DNA from: Edolisoma coerulescens
Lineage: Eukaryota; Chordata; Aves; Passeriformes; Campephagidae
Assembly: GCA_013397115.1 (NCBI GenBank)
Contig: VWZW01002759.1
Span: forward strand, 137,073-201,072
Length of the DNA: 64,000 nucleotides
Direction: 5' to 3'
Position 1 is the stretch's first letter; every line of letters begins with the position of its first letter. The notes under the pieces are model-generated. The model saw nothing but the letters and a program-made list of their open reading frames with translations. It was not told the DNA's origin and did not search any database. The translations under genes and the position numbers were made by a program. This document shows positions 1 to 12,800 of this stretch, one piece after another.

Positions 1-343
1 GGATGTTTGCTCAGTGCTGTTCCAAATGAAGATTCTTCTCCTCCAGACTTCTTAAGAACTGGGAAAAAACAGTTGGGGCAACGCCACGTGTTAAGAAGGT
101 ATGAAACTTCAGGGAAAGAGGGGTGGGAGTGATTTTAGGGTGGTTTATTTTCACCTAAGGAAATGCAGAGTTTATTCCAGCCTGCTGTGAACACAGAGGC
201 GTTGTTCCTGTTGTTTGTGACTAAACAGCACCAGCCAAAGGAATTTTTTGGTACCTCACTGATTGCTTCTAAACAGCTTCCCTGCCATGGCTGCACAAGA
301 AGTTTGCACTGAATTTTAGGTCCAGCTGTGAAAGGCTCAGATA

Positions 344-402
344 TTTTAAATAATAATAACAATAATTTTAATAATAGTAATAGTAATAATAATAATATTA
401 AT
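344..402. repeat. Imperfect (TAA)n microsatellite
   Basis: AATAATAATAAC followed by TAATAGTAATAGTAATAATA, an interrupted trinucleotide run. Confidence 0.9.
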
Positions 403-1967
403 TTAAGAAGCACACTATCCTCTACATCTAAATGAAAATCAGGCCAAAGATGCCCAGATGTGCAAAGTTTCATTTTGCAGTAATTTCCACCTTATTTCTG
501 TACAAACTTCTGGTTTTGGAGTGCATTTTCTCGTGTTCTGTTCACAGCACAGGTTGCCAAACTTTCTTGGAGCCTTCTTAGCTTTTGGACAAGTGCAGAC
601 AGTTCTGAACGAGCAGCAACTGTTTGAAAGGATCCAGAAAACTGGTTCGCACCCTCCTGAGTACAAATTGAACACATCTCTGCCAAGCACTAACCCAAAC
701 AGAGCCAGCCTGTAATAAAGCCCAAGGAGTTATTAATTCACAGAGTGCAGGTGCTGAGCCTGCTGCTCCTGCAGGTTTGGTCTGTGCTGCTCTTGTGATG
801 GTTTTTCCCACTCTGGTTGAACCGTTTGGGTAAAACTTTGCAATAGAGGGATGAAATGAGCTGTAATTAACAGGGGAACTCAAGAGCTGAGGATATTGAG
901 CTCACACTCTGCAGCCACAAAATCTGCTCACCTTTTTTACAGCTGTTTCAGAAGGCAGGGAAGGGGAATAGGGAACATCCACCTTGTTAAGATCCAGTGG
1001 CCTACATTTCTGCCCGAGGGAAGTGCTGATGCAGTAACCTGAGCCCCCTGGCATCATTTTCCAAGCTCTCTGCCAGTGCAGACTGTTCAATTTAACATCC
1101 TGCTGGTGCTCAGCTCCCTCCTTGCCGCAGCAATGCCCCTCAGAGCAGCAGGACCTGCACAAACCCTGCTCCACCAGGACAAAGTTTCCATTTTTCCTGC
1201 CCAGATGAAATTCCACTCGCAGGTGTGGGGTGTTTATTTGTTAGAGAGGGGTAATGAATACTGTAGAAAAGCTCAGTGCTGGAAGAAGGCAGCAGGATGA
1301 GGGAGGATTTAGACACAGGATGAAAATTGTAAAACTGGCTTTAATATTGCCATTACCCTTCCAGGGGAGGGAGGGAGTATGTTAACAATTTTATAATAGA
1401 GGCAAACACAATACAAAATTAAGCCTCTGAGAGATCCCCCTGCCTTTCTTCTCTACTCAGGCTATATTTCTTTTTGCTTTTAGTAATAACCAAACTTCCT
1501 TCACAAGCCCTCGGTACTTACAGGAAATCAGGACACAAGGGCATCTCCGTTCCTGAGTCATATCCATAATTACATGATTGAAATAGCAAATGTCATCAAT
1601 AAGGCTGCGTTTGTCTCTTACAAAGATTCCCTGTTAGATCATTTTTTTGGATAAACTTATGACCTGGATGTCACCTTTCCCACAGATGAGAGCAGAGCAG
1701 TTGGAACTGTGCTTGAAACACACACTGAAGGTTAATTTTGAACTCATCAACCAGCCTTGAGAGAGCAGAAGCTTCTGAGATATCAGGTTCCTGAGCATCT
1801 TAGGAAAATAAGCAGCAAGGCAGAGAAAACTGTCCTTGGAATGCTGCCAGGGTAGGAAAGGCAGCAGCAGAGCTGTGTTTACTACACAGCACAGGTCACC
1901 ACAGGGATGCTCATTGCTCTGCAGGAAACACGGTTTTTCAGCTCACTTCTCAGTAAATTCATGTACT

Positions 1968-2222
1968 CAGAATCCCAGGATCACTGAGGCTGGAAAAGAG
2001 CTCCAAGATCACCAAGGCCAAGCTGTGCCCGATGCCCACCTTGTCCCCAGCCCAGAGCACTGAGTGCCACGTCCAGGCACTCCTGGGACACCTGCAGGGA
2101 TGGGCACTCCAAACCTCCCTGGGCAGCCCCTGCCAAGGCCTGACCTCCCTTTCCATGGGGAAATTGCTCCTGGTGTCCAACCTGAGCCTCCCCTGGCCCA
2201 GCCTGAGGCCGTTCTTCTCCTG
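1968..2222 (-). mobile_element. CR1 LINE 3' fragment
   Basis: Starts CAGAATCCCAGGATCACTGA, the complement of a CR1 3' tail, and runs through the block TGTCCCCAGCCCAGAGCACT shared by many copies here (called group B below). Confidence 0.88.
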
Positions 2223-3923
2223 TCAAATCTTCACCCTGTTACAGACCAAATACTGGAAGGGTTGGGATCGTCCTGAGGGACAGAGGGTTGGGAGAGCTGC
2301 TGAAATCCACCTGGAGCTGTACAGGACATTCAGAGGGAGGTGGGTCTTGAATGTAGGTCCCAATTACTCAAACCCCTTCATCTCCCTAAGAAATAAAAGT
2401 ACCACAGGTTAGCTACAACCCCCTGCCCCCAAGTTTCTTCGGCCTTAGATTGCTTTGTTGTCCCAACAGAGATGAGCAGAGGAAAATCTTTTTTGTTTCA
2501 GGCTCTGGGAAGAACAAGAAGCAAACATTAAACAGCAAAAAGGGAGCTGGGAGCCAAAGCCATCCTCACATGAGCTCTCACTCCAGCTACAAAGCAGCTT
2601 GGCTCAGTGAAGGCAGCCACAGCCAGAAAACTGGGGGATTTTAAAACTCCTGTATAAACCAGAGCTCTTACAAGGAAAAGTGAGTAAATTATATAATATT
2701 TTACAGAGCTACACTCTTTTAACCTCCCTCCCCCAAATACAGAAGGACTAAATCTGAACCTGCTTCTCCCCATTCTCTTCTGCCCTTCAATTCCCAATAA
2801 AGCAGAGCTGAGGACTCTCCAGCTCAACAACCCAAACAGGTCAAGCACATCTCTTTCCCTGCTTTATAACCCTGACCCTAAACCTTTAAGGGTAAAAGGC
2901 CTGTAACAAAATTAATAACACCTGAACTTAATTTCTGATGCCTCCCATGCTGCACTTCATTTTCCAGCAGGATTTAACTACTGAATTTTTGGGGTGGGCT
3001 AAAAACACCTGCCACGAAATTTGTTGTTTTCTCTTTCATATCCAGTTTTCAAGATTGGGCTAAATTTTGAAGAAGTGGGACATTTTTTCTGTAATGTACT
3101 TATACACACACGTAAAACCAACGTGTGTGGTAAGAAATGCTTGTGGTTATTGTTATCACAAAGATAATGGAAGTATTTAACCGGCTGTAATTAAATACCT
3201 GGATAAAAGGTGCAAGAGGACAAAGACTTGAACCAGTTGCATCCTGCACAGGAGAGTTTAATTCCTTTACTCTTAGTCTCAGAAGAAGGAAGGGGAAATA
3301 AAACCAGCCCCCCAAAATATAACATATTATGAGTCTGAGTGAGAGCTTTTATTCCTTGTCCCATCCTTTTCCAGGCAGTGGATGCTGCCATAAATCTGTG
3401 GGTCTGGCTGATGGAGCTTTTCCACCTTCATCCCATCTTGCCTGACTTTTGCAGCTTTAATAATCATGTCAATATTGCCTTTGCAGTACAATATTTCTGT
3501 CCTTCTCCTCGGGTCTGTCCCAAGTTTGCTTAAAGATAAAAGAGGTGATAATTAATTTGTGTGAGAGAAGAGGCAGAGCCTTAAATCCTTTCCTGCTGGA
3601 AAGCAAACTGAAGCGTGTGCTTAGCAGTGGTGGTAGCTGAGGGTGTCCTCATATTCCTCCTTTTCCCAGGAGGAAGAAGATGATTTGGAAAAGCCCTTAT
3701 TACACAGAAGGATCTACTTGGAGTGTTTGAGGACAGGAATTCAACCCCAGGCTGAGTTTTCACACTCTTGCAGAGATTCCTTTATCAGAGCTGTTTGTGA
3801 ACGTCAGCTGGAAGCCTCCATTTCCAACACTCAGCAACCAAAAAAGTGCTGCTGTTGGTCACCCAAAATCCAGATTATTGTTCAATATTCCCCAGCTGGA
3901 TCATTATCTTTCCACTCTCCATT

Positions 3924-4106
3924 AAGCCCTCCCAGCCCAGCCAGGCCAAGCTGTGCCCGATGCCCACCTTGTCCCCAGCCCAGAGCACTGAGTGCCACCT
4001 CCAGGCACTCCTTGGACACCTGCAGGGATGGGCACTCCAAACCTCCCTGGGCAGCCCCTGCCAAGGCCTGACCTCCCTTTCCATGAAAATATTCCTCCTG
4101 GTGTCC
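3924..4106 (-). mobile_element. CR1 LINE fragment, group B
   Basis: Carries the group B core, truncated at both ends; the tail motif is missing. Confidence 0.85.
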
Positions 4107-6082
4107 TCTGTCTTAGTCTCTTGAGTTAAATGTTGGGCCCATCCACACAACCTTTGGCATTTGGGCTGAATTTCCTACAAGAGAATCGCCCACAATCTCT
4201 TTGTAACCACTTCTAGCCACAGAAAGAAGTTTCCAGTTTATATGAAAGAAGCTGTAGAAAGAAAATATCCAGGTTCTGCGTGGCTGCCCTTCTTTTTGCC
4301 CCTCACATGTCGTCCCCACAGCTCAAAAACTAAATTGCTCATGGAATAACTGCAAGAAAGACTCCATGAATTTCCTCCTTGGGAGCTGAATGTGATGGGA
4401 AACCAACCCAGATTTTGCTCTGTTACCACACTGGTTAAACTTTGCTCTTCGTACAACGACAGTCAGTAATGATAAATATGGTAGAAGAAATTTGTGTCTG
4501 TTCCTTGTTGAATTAAAAAGAATTTTTTAGGGTGGACTGTAAAAGATGGATTTAGGATAAATGTGGAACGTGACATTCAGTGTATGAAGTGCAGGGCAAT
4601 TCAATCAGTCACAGGGTAAAACTCCACTTTCTTGGACTGCAGGGTGGGTGCTTGGACTATTCTAGCGAGTAAGACAAGATTTGGCTCTCAAAACAAAAGA
4701 ATTTATTAGATCCAAACCACTTCTTAGAAGATTCTTGAAAGTTTTGAACATGTTAAGAAAGGTAGAGTGTAAATTCAGAAAACAACAGTCATAGAGCAGA
4801 GAAATACACAGGGTTTGATCTTTTCTACCCCAGTTGAAGAGATCAGCTGTTATTATTTCTCCCTCACCATTTTTCAGGATGGGAAAATCCTGATTTTCAG
4901 GTTCATACACCAAAACACCTTCCTGACAGAGCCCCCAGGGATGTCCCCTGTCCGTTCTGCAATCTGTCCTTTACGTTTATCTCTGCTCACTTTGAGCCAC
5001 AACAACCATCACACTTTTGGCTCCATTTGTCCTCAAGATGTTTTAAAATTCAGCCTTTTTAACGAGGAATGGGCCCTGAGAGAGAGGCAGAACGAGACGT
5101 GTGAGTCATGGGGAACAGCTAAAAAAGGAACCAGGGGAAAGGGAGAACACCACTGCAGACCAAATGTGTTTCACACATCTTGAGCTTGTGCCCTCCACCC
5201 CCTGTCCTGCCCCACATCTCCTTTCCCAGCTTCTCTGCTCCAGGAATTGCATCCTCTTCCCTTGTTGCAAGGGCTCTGGATCTCCTGCTCATTCCCTTTT
5301 CACTCCCATTCAGTGGTTTTTATTATTTCTTACCCCTGCTTCATTTCTGAGTTCTCCAATCCTCATCTACAATGAGATTTATTTTCCTTTCATCGCTTCT
5401 TCTCAAGATGAGGATTTGTGGGTCACTGTACCCACAGCTTCTTTTGTCCAATCTCCAGATCACTGAAGAGGAAAAGCTTGAATTTAAGGGAAAAAATAGA
5501 ATTTTCTGTGAGTTTTTATGGAGTATTTGTTGTTTAAATATACAGTTAGAGGCACTCTGTGAATATTTCTGCTGAATCCTGTGGTAGGAACTATTATGGA
5601 AATGATGTAGCTCCTCCTGTACTTAACTGGTTTGGAAAATGTTATCTCCTGTCTGCTGGGATACTTCCACACACAAAGGACTTTTTGTGGGATTTTTAAC
5701 TCGGCATGAAGCAGAGAAGCCAAGTAAACTCCTGAACCCTCCACAGTGAGGCCGTGAGGCAGCTCCAGGGAGAATCTAATCACCAACCTGTCACCTTGCC
5801 CGAGCTCTGGGAGGACGGGGGAGATTATTTTATCTGTTCTCAGGGAAAGTGCCTATCACCTGGTTCCTGATGCCAAGAATATCATGGCGAGGTGGGATCC
5901 GAAATCCTTGCTTTTCATTCAAACACATTACGTTCTGAAGTTGGGGTCTGCAGTTGGGAACCCCTCTGCCCTGCACATGAGACCTTCAGAATCCCAGATT
6001 TCTCACATGTATAAAATTTTTGAAAATGTCCAAGAGTGGTAGAAGATGAAGCCACTGGAAAGTACAAAGAAAAAGGCTCCTA

Positions 6083-6300
6083 AATCATGGAATCCCAGAG
6101 TGGGTTGGGTTGGAAGGGACCTTAAAACTCATCCAGTGCCCCCCCTGCCATGGGCAGGGACACCTTCCACTGTCCCAGGCTGCTCCAAGCCCCAATGTCC
6201 AGCCTGGCCTTGGGCACTGCCAGGGATCCAGGGGCAGCCACAGCTGCTCTGGGCACCCTGTGCCAGGGCCTGCCCACCCTCCCAGGGAACAATTTTTTCC
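6083..6300 (-). mobile_element. CR1 LINE 3' fragment (group A)
   Basis: Starts AATCATGGAATCCCAGAG and carries the core TGCCATGGGCAGGGACACC and CCAGGGATCCAGGGGCAGCC, here called group A. Confidence 0.88.
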
Positions 6301-6846
6301 TCATAATCCCTGTTGGTGTTTGGGGAAATGGTAAGTGCTGGCCTTACTGATCCCTCTTCCTTCCAGAGGAAGAAGGAAGAAAGAGACATTCTGTGAGCCA
6401 CACTTGGGCCACTTCGAGATTTTACAGGTGAAAGACAAGATTGCTGAACCTTTAACTGGACCAGGAGTTCAGGGCACTGGTGTGAAGTGCTTTTTTTGGC
6501 ACGTCTGACTCAGGAGACAAATCTCCTGACCCAGCCATGGGTTCTCAGTGCCTTTTTGTGGCTGACTCCAGCTTGAGAATATATTCCTTGCAATAGTCGA
6601 ACTTGAAGGTGATGAAAGCCTAATTTGCTCAGCCAAGTTCCACATCCAAACGTGAGGGGCACAATTTCCTGGCTAGTTTGAGGTGAAATTAGGTTTTCCT
6701 GTTGTTGGTTTGGTTTCCTGAAGCAGAGACAGCAGTGGGAGCCTTAGGTCCACATCCACCTGAGCTGCAGGAGGACTAATCCTGACAGCAGACATGAAAC
6801 CACGGCTCCTACACACCTGGTGGCTTCTCCTTTGTTTTGCTACACC

Positions 6847-6960
6847 CCCTGAGCCTCCTTTGCTCCAGGCTGAGCCCCTTTCCCAGCTCCCTCAGNCCAG
6901 CCTGTCCAGATCCCTCTGCAGAGCCTTCCTGCCCACTCCCACCAGCCGGTTTTCTCCAAG
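6847..6960 (-). mobile_element. CR1 fragment broken at a single N
   Basis: Up to 6895 this is the inner end of a group B element. After the N at 6896 it jumps to CCAGCCTGTCCAGATCCC, which I recognise as the reverse of CR1 reverse-transcriptase C-terminal coding sequence. The stretch between is missing. Confidence 0.65.
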
Positions 6961-7944
6961 TGGCAGCGAAGGTCTCTTGCTTGCTGCTGAGGTGCTGTCA
7001 GCTCCTACAGGATTCATGTCATGGATCCTTGATAAGGCAGCACAATTCAGCAGCTTTCAGGTTGTTTATCACAGATTGTCCTTGTAGGTTTTCTCTGAAC
7101 TGAGCCTCACATGGCTTTTGACACTTATGGGAACAGTCACCACTCAGCTGAGACTCACCTCAAGGCAGGACTGGCGGATTTGAAATCTGGCATTTCAGAG
7201 AACTTTGTGAGGCCTTTCACTCAGGCTGGGCTGAACACGGAACATCTTATCAGCTCATTGATATCCTACAGCTGAGCTCTTATGCTGGAGGTTGAAATGA
7301 AACCCTTTTCTGGGCTCAGCAGGCTTGAAAAGCCAGGTAAGGCAGAGCAAATGCAAATGAGTAGGTGAATAATCCTTATTTATGTTGTGTGAATCAGAGG
7401 ACAATGCAATCAGAAGTGTTAGTTCTAATAAGATTTTCCTGCCTCTTTTTGGTCCTGAGCTCTTACTGGAAAGACTTGTATTGGATGGGTCACAAGAGTG
7501 GTTTCGTTTTCGGGGTTTTTTTTTATATAAACGTCTGTTAAATTTGCAAATGTTGTGTGAGCCCTCATTTACTTTGCAATTATCCTGCAAGAGCAGTGCT
7601 TGCTCTCTGGGCCGCATTTTTCAATTCCTGTAATTCTCTTTTGGGAGGCTTCCCAGGCAGAGGAAGATGCAGCCACGGGAAGCCACTGCCACAGCACAAA
7701 GCTTTGCTTGCATCGTGTTTCCTCACTGGGCTGATTTTTGAGACCACATCATGGAGCCTGTCCTGAAGAATTGCTGCTGGGCTGTGGCCAGGAAGATTTG
7801 GGCTTTAATTCGTGCCCTCAGAAGGGATCTCAGCTCTGTCTGGAGAAGTTTCCTCCTCAGGAAATGGGAAATGTGGGAATCTGTTCCAAGTGCTCCTCCC
7901 AATCTTGTGTGTGACCAAATATAAGGAAGGTAGAAAGTCACTAG

Positions 7945-8363
7945 GGAGCATCCAAAGGAGGGACATGAGGATGGGGAAGGGCCTGGAAGGGAAGAGGAGC
8001 AGCTGAGGGCACTTGGAATGTCCAGCTAGTGGAGATTGAGGGAGACTCCTCAGGGGCTGCAGCTCCTCCCGAGGGACAGCTCCGATCTCTGCTCCTGGGA
8101 CAGGGACAGCACCCAGGGAGCAGCTGGAGCTGGGCCAGGGGAGGTTTAGGGGATATTTAGGGAAAGGTTCTTCCCCCAGAGGGTGCTGGGCACTGCCCAG
8201 GCTCCCCAGGGAATGGGCACGGCCCCGAGGCTGCCAGAGCTCCAGGAGCGTTTGGGCAGCGCTGCCAGGGATGCCCAGGCTGGGATTGTTGGGGGGGTCT
8301 GGGCAGGGCCAGGGTGGGACTGGGTGGGATCCCTCCCAAATCAGGATATTCCATGATTTTGGG
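7945..8363 (+). mobile_element. CR1 LINE 3' fragment, third type
   Basis: GAGCATCCAAAGGAGGGACA at the start, GGGAAAGGTTCTTCCCCCAG in the middle, and a tail GGATATTCCATGATTTTGGGA. It resembles the CR1-X/C kind more than groups A or B. Confidence 0.8.
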
Positions 8364-9776
8364 ATCCCTGTACGCCCATTTCTCCTTGCCAGCAGCAAGT
8401 GCAACACCTTCTGTGGGTGAGTCCCTTTGGGCTGAGCTCCACGGTAACACGAATCCACTCAAGCAACATCCTCGTTCAGACTTTGCTTTTAAAATACTCT
8501 CAGTCTGTTTTTTTCAGTCTATATTCCCCCCCCCAAAAAAACTGATTTCAGCATCTGGCACTCCCAGACCCAAAGTGGATTGTTGTACAGCTGAACTGGA
8601 GCAGTGTAATAACAGAGGCTTGAAGTTCAGGTTGCTTTCATGGTGTGCCCAGGAGCAAGCCTTGCAACTGCAATTATTGTCAGATAATTTTTCATTTTAT
8701 TGATTTAACTTTTTGCCCAGGATTGTCAATAAGGGCTTTTTTTTTTTTTTTTCTTTATCCCTGGACCATTGGGTGTAAGGCAAAATAACCTGCAGTCTAA
8801 TAAAAGGGTAATAATTGAGCAGTGATATACACAGATGTGGCTGGTGGGGTTTCAGGGTTATTTTCTCAGTGGAACTTACACAATTCCAGAAGTCTGAATT
8901 TGTCATTTACTTTTTTGTTTCGGGGGTTGCACTATTCAGCCTAACAATATGTCATTTTTACAAACAGAACCTAATAGAAATAACATACTTCTAGTTTAAA
9001 AAAAAAAACAACTCCAAGGTTTTGTAATAACCCCAGACCTCCAGTATTTAAAGATGAATGTAAAGCCTTGGTGCCAGCTACTCAAAAACCATTTAGAGAC
9101 CAGAAACAGGGGATCAGATTTTGCTGCTGTTCCTCAGCAAGAGTGGTTTTTTTGCTTCAGCTCGAGTCTTTGCAGGCTGATTTTCCATCAGATAAAACTC
9201 TGTGAGAAAGAGCAGCAGAGCTGGGCCCTGACTCACCTGGCACTCAGCAAAAATTGAAAAATACCAGAGGCACCTGAAATTTTCACTGAAGACTGGTGGT
9301 CACCAGCAAATAATGATTAAAATAGTGGTAACAGCGAGTCTTGGCTTCACTGGCCTTTTACTACTCGGAGTGAGCAGTCACTTGCCAGATTATTATTATC
9401 TTGGCACTGGACACAAAAAAAACCCTGTAGTTTTCCATGTTCCTTAAAGCTGAGTGTACATTTATTGAAAGAAAGCATTTATTAAACATATGGGGACAGG
9501 TTCTCCACAGGCATTAAATAACTTCCCTCCATCTGCCAAAAACTCGGGCTTGTTACCTTTTATTATGCTGAGAACTGCAGGTTGAAAACGGTGGAAAATG
9601 GGGGGGAAAAGGGAAAGAGGTGGAAACGGAGCTTCGATATGAAAAGCCAAACTGGTTTATATCTCCTGATATCAAATAAATCTGAGCTCCACGGGGCTGG
9701 ATTGTCCTCACAGTGGCACCTGTGCTCCAAAATCATGAGTACAGAGATGTTAATTTGGAATGAGAACCTGGATTAG

Positions 9777-9862
9777 TGGAAGGTATCCCTGCCCTTGGCA
9801 TGGGGTGGGAGAAGGAGATGATCTTTAAGGTCCCTTCCAACCTAAATCATTCCATGGTTCTA
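9777..9862 (+). mobile_element. CR1 3' end, group A, 86 bp
   Basis: Only the tail: GGAAGGTATCCCTGCC to ATCATTCCATGGTTCT. Confidence 0.85.
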
Positions 9863-12800
9863 ATACAGGGAGAAAGGAGTATACAATGAAATTGGGATAC
9901 AAAAGGTTTAAAATATTAAAAAAACAAAGAGTTTTGTCCCTTTTGTCACGGGACAATTGACATCAAACACTTCCATGGGTTCAAAAAATAATTGGAAAGA
10001 ACAATGAAAGAAAAAATCATTAAGGTGAATCATTAAGGTAACACTTTAGGGTCAAGAAATCTGTGATGATCAGCTTGCAGGGACAATATTCTGGAAAAGC
10101 AATGCTACATCCTCTTCCTATTTTTATTTATTCCCCAAACCTCAGCTATTGGCAGTGCTGGGACATTGATCTAACCCAACACAATTTTTACATTCGTAGG
10201 TAAAAAACGTTTTTTGAGGCAGAGAATGAGTAAAACTCATAGAAAAAGACTTCTGTGTGTTGAGATACAACTTCAGCTATAAACTCAGTCTAAACCATAA
10301 CACAGACCTCCCAAATTAGATGTCTTCAGGCTTAGGGTTGGTGTGATCCCATGGCACACAGAATTACTGGGTGTAGGGATATCCTGACTTCGGAATTCAG
10401 GCTGATTTAAAGTAAATTGTTTGTGTTATCTGGTAAAACTTAGTCCGTTCCACAGAAAATGCCTTTTAATCCTCAGGAGAACAGGGCAAAGCCTGAAGCC
10501 TTCCTCAGCTCTCCACACCCTGGCCCAGCTCCCACCAGAACAAGTAGGACTTGTGCCCTCAGGGAAGCATTTTTGACTCTTTCCAGCAATGATAAGTATC
10601 AGTGGACAGAGCCATCCTCCTGACTGGATATAGGGTGTAAAAAGGGTCAAAATTTAGGATGTTGCAGTGAAAGAGTCCTGGCTGTGTGACAGGGTGCAGG
10701 GACATGAGTGAACCTGCCCCATTGGCTGCTGGCACACCTCCCTCAGCTCAGGTAGACACTACCAAACAAAAAATTTGGATGTTGCTTAACGCAACCTTGC
10801 ATTAAAACCATCTGCTGGCCCAGATTCTGGCTGTAATTTGTTCCTCTCTGAGTTTTTGCTCAGCATTCACCCGAGTGAAGCACCTTGTTGTCCACAGACA
10901 GGGGAATAATGTGACACCACCCAGAATTAAAACCCTGGCCCAGGACCTGCCCAAGTGAAGGGGAACAGCAGTGGCTGCTGAATTCAGGCCTGACAGTTTC
11001 CAATCCTTGTTTATTCATCCCTTTTGCCTTGTTAGAAAAATCCCAGGTAGGTAACTCAGAAAACATCCAGGGACAGACTCTGAAGTCACAGCAAGGTCAC
11101 ACAGATGTCACAGGAGGCCCGTAGGCTTTTATTACCTCCTTTCTTTTTGGCAATAACTGCTGTTTTAAGTGACTGAGCAGCCAGGCACTGCTTTGTCCAT
11201 CAGCATCCAGATGGACTCGCTGCTACCGGGCAATCCCGCAGGATGAGTATTCCACAGCAGGTATTAATCCACAGGAAGAGGAAGGTAACTCGCTGTGTAT
11301 GGAAACAGGCTTCTATCCATCTCCTTAACGAGGCTTGAAAGCACTCGTGAAGAGCCAGAGGGTTCTCAGGGAGAATCCGAGACGGAACGCAAGGAAAACT
11401 TGACCTTTCCACAGCACCTCCATCCTGGGGCTGAGCAGCTGCTGGGAGCTTCAGGATGCATCACAGCCCAGTGGTGTGTGCTAGAATGGAGGACAAATAC
11501 ACCAGAAAGGGCAGGGATTAGAGAGCTGAGATCCAAAAAAAGCACTAAATGGCCCCTGATAACTCCTGGGAACTATTTATTGATCCCTTCTATGTGTGGC
11601 GCATTCCCATTAAGTGATTTCATTTCCTTATTTCCCCTAATCACATCACTTGCTTTAGAAGTCTTTTGCTCCCTGAGACCCGGGGCTACACAGATAACTC
11701 CAATTTCTCATGTGGCTCCACTTTTTATGACATGTGAAAAGTTGATACAGTAAAAAGCAACTCCTCGGAGCCAGCAGGTCTGGAGCTTTCATCACCGGGA
11801 ATCGCTGCTCCAAGGAAGCACTGGAGGGGTAATTGCTGGGCTGGGCTCAGCCAGAACAACACAAGGCTTTTTCCATCTCTGGATGGGCACTGATAAACTC
11901 CTTGGAAGGCGTGACTGCCTCTGAAAAGTGTATTGACACCACGGAAATAGGAGGAAGAGATGAGGAATAATTAGATTAATAAGGCGGTGATGCTGTGACG
12001 GTCAAATCCTTGAGTCCCTGTAAAAGCTGACACTGCAAATAATCTCTGCCAATGGAAACCTTGCTCCGTGCTGGGAAAAAGGCATTGGAAAAAATGCCTT
12101 CATCTTGTGGAGAAAGAGAGGATGCTGTTTGGGGTTTTCCTCTAAAAATAAAGGAAGAAAGGGAGGGCATTAAGGGATATTCAAAGGAAAAGCACCTGCA
12201 TCTCCCAGTACTTCCCAAATTTAACCCCCCCATCATTGTACAGATTTTTTCAAACCAGCCTGCCAGCAGTGTGAATCATTTTCTCCTGTGTGACACTGAG
12301 CCCTCTGGAAGACCTTTGCTCCCACAAGGTTTTGTGCTCTTTGTAGCACGAGTGATTTGCTTGTTGTTTAAAAAAGATATTGGTTTTCCACTGCAGCTCT
12401 TGGTCCTGCTTGTAGGGCTGACTTCCTGTGGTGAACACGTCTGCTCTGAGTGTTATTTAAGGTTAGTAATAAAACAGATCAGCCCAGACAGGTGTAGGGT
12501 GGGATTTATGGGATTCTGGGATTCTTGCTGCCGAAGGAGGAGGACGGGGTGAGATACAGGTGCCTGGCATGGCTCCGTGTCGGGGCTCATCCGGGTTGAG
12601 CTGAGGGAGGTTGTCCTTCCTTTGCTGTCAAAATTCACATATCCCAAAGCCACCTCATTGTGGAGAGCCAGCATTAACCTCCAGACACCGAATAATCCTC
12701 TTTGAGGGGGTTTAAACGTTGCGTGGCTCCGCTTAGGCCCCTCACAAGGGGAGAATTTTCACCTAAAAAGTCCATTTAATGGAAGGGCTCCCTATTCTGT

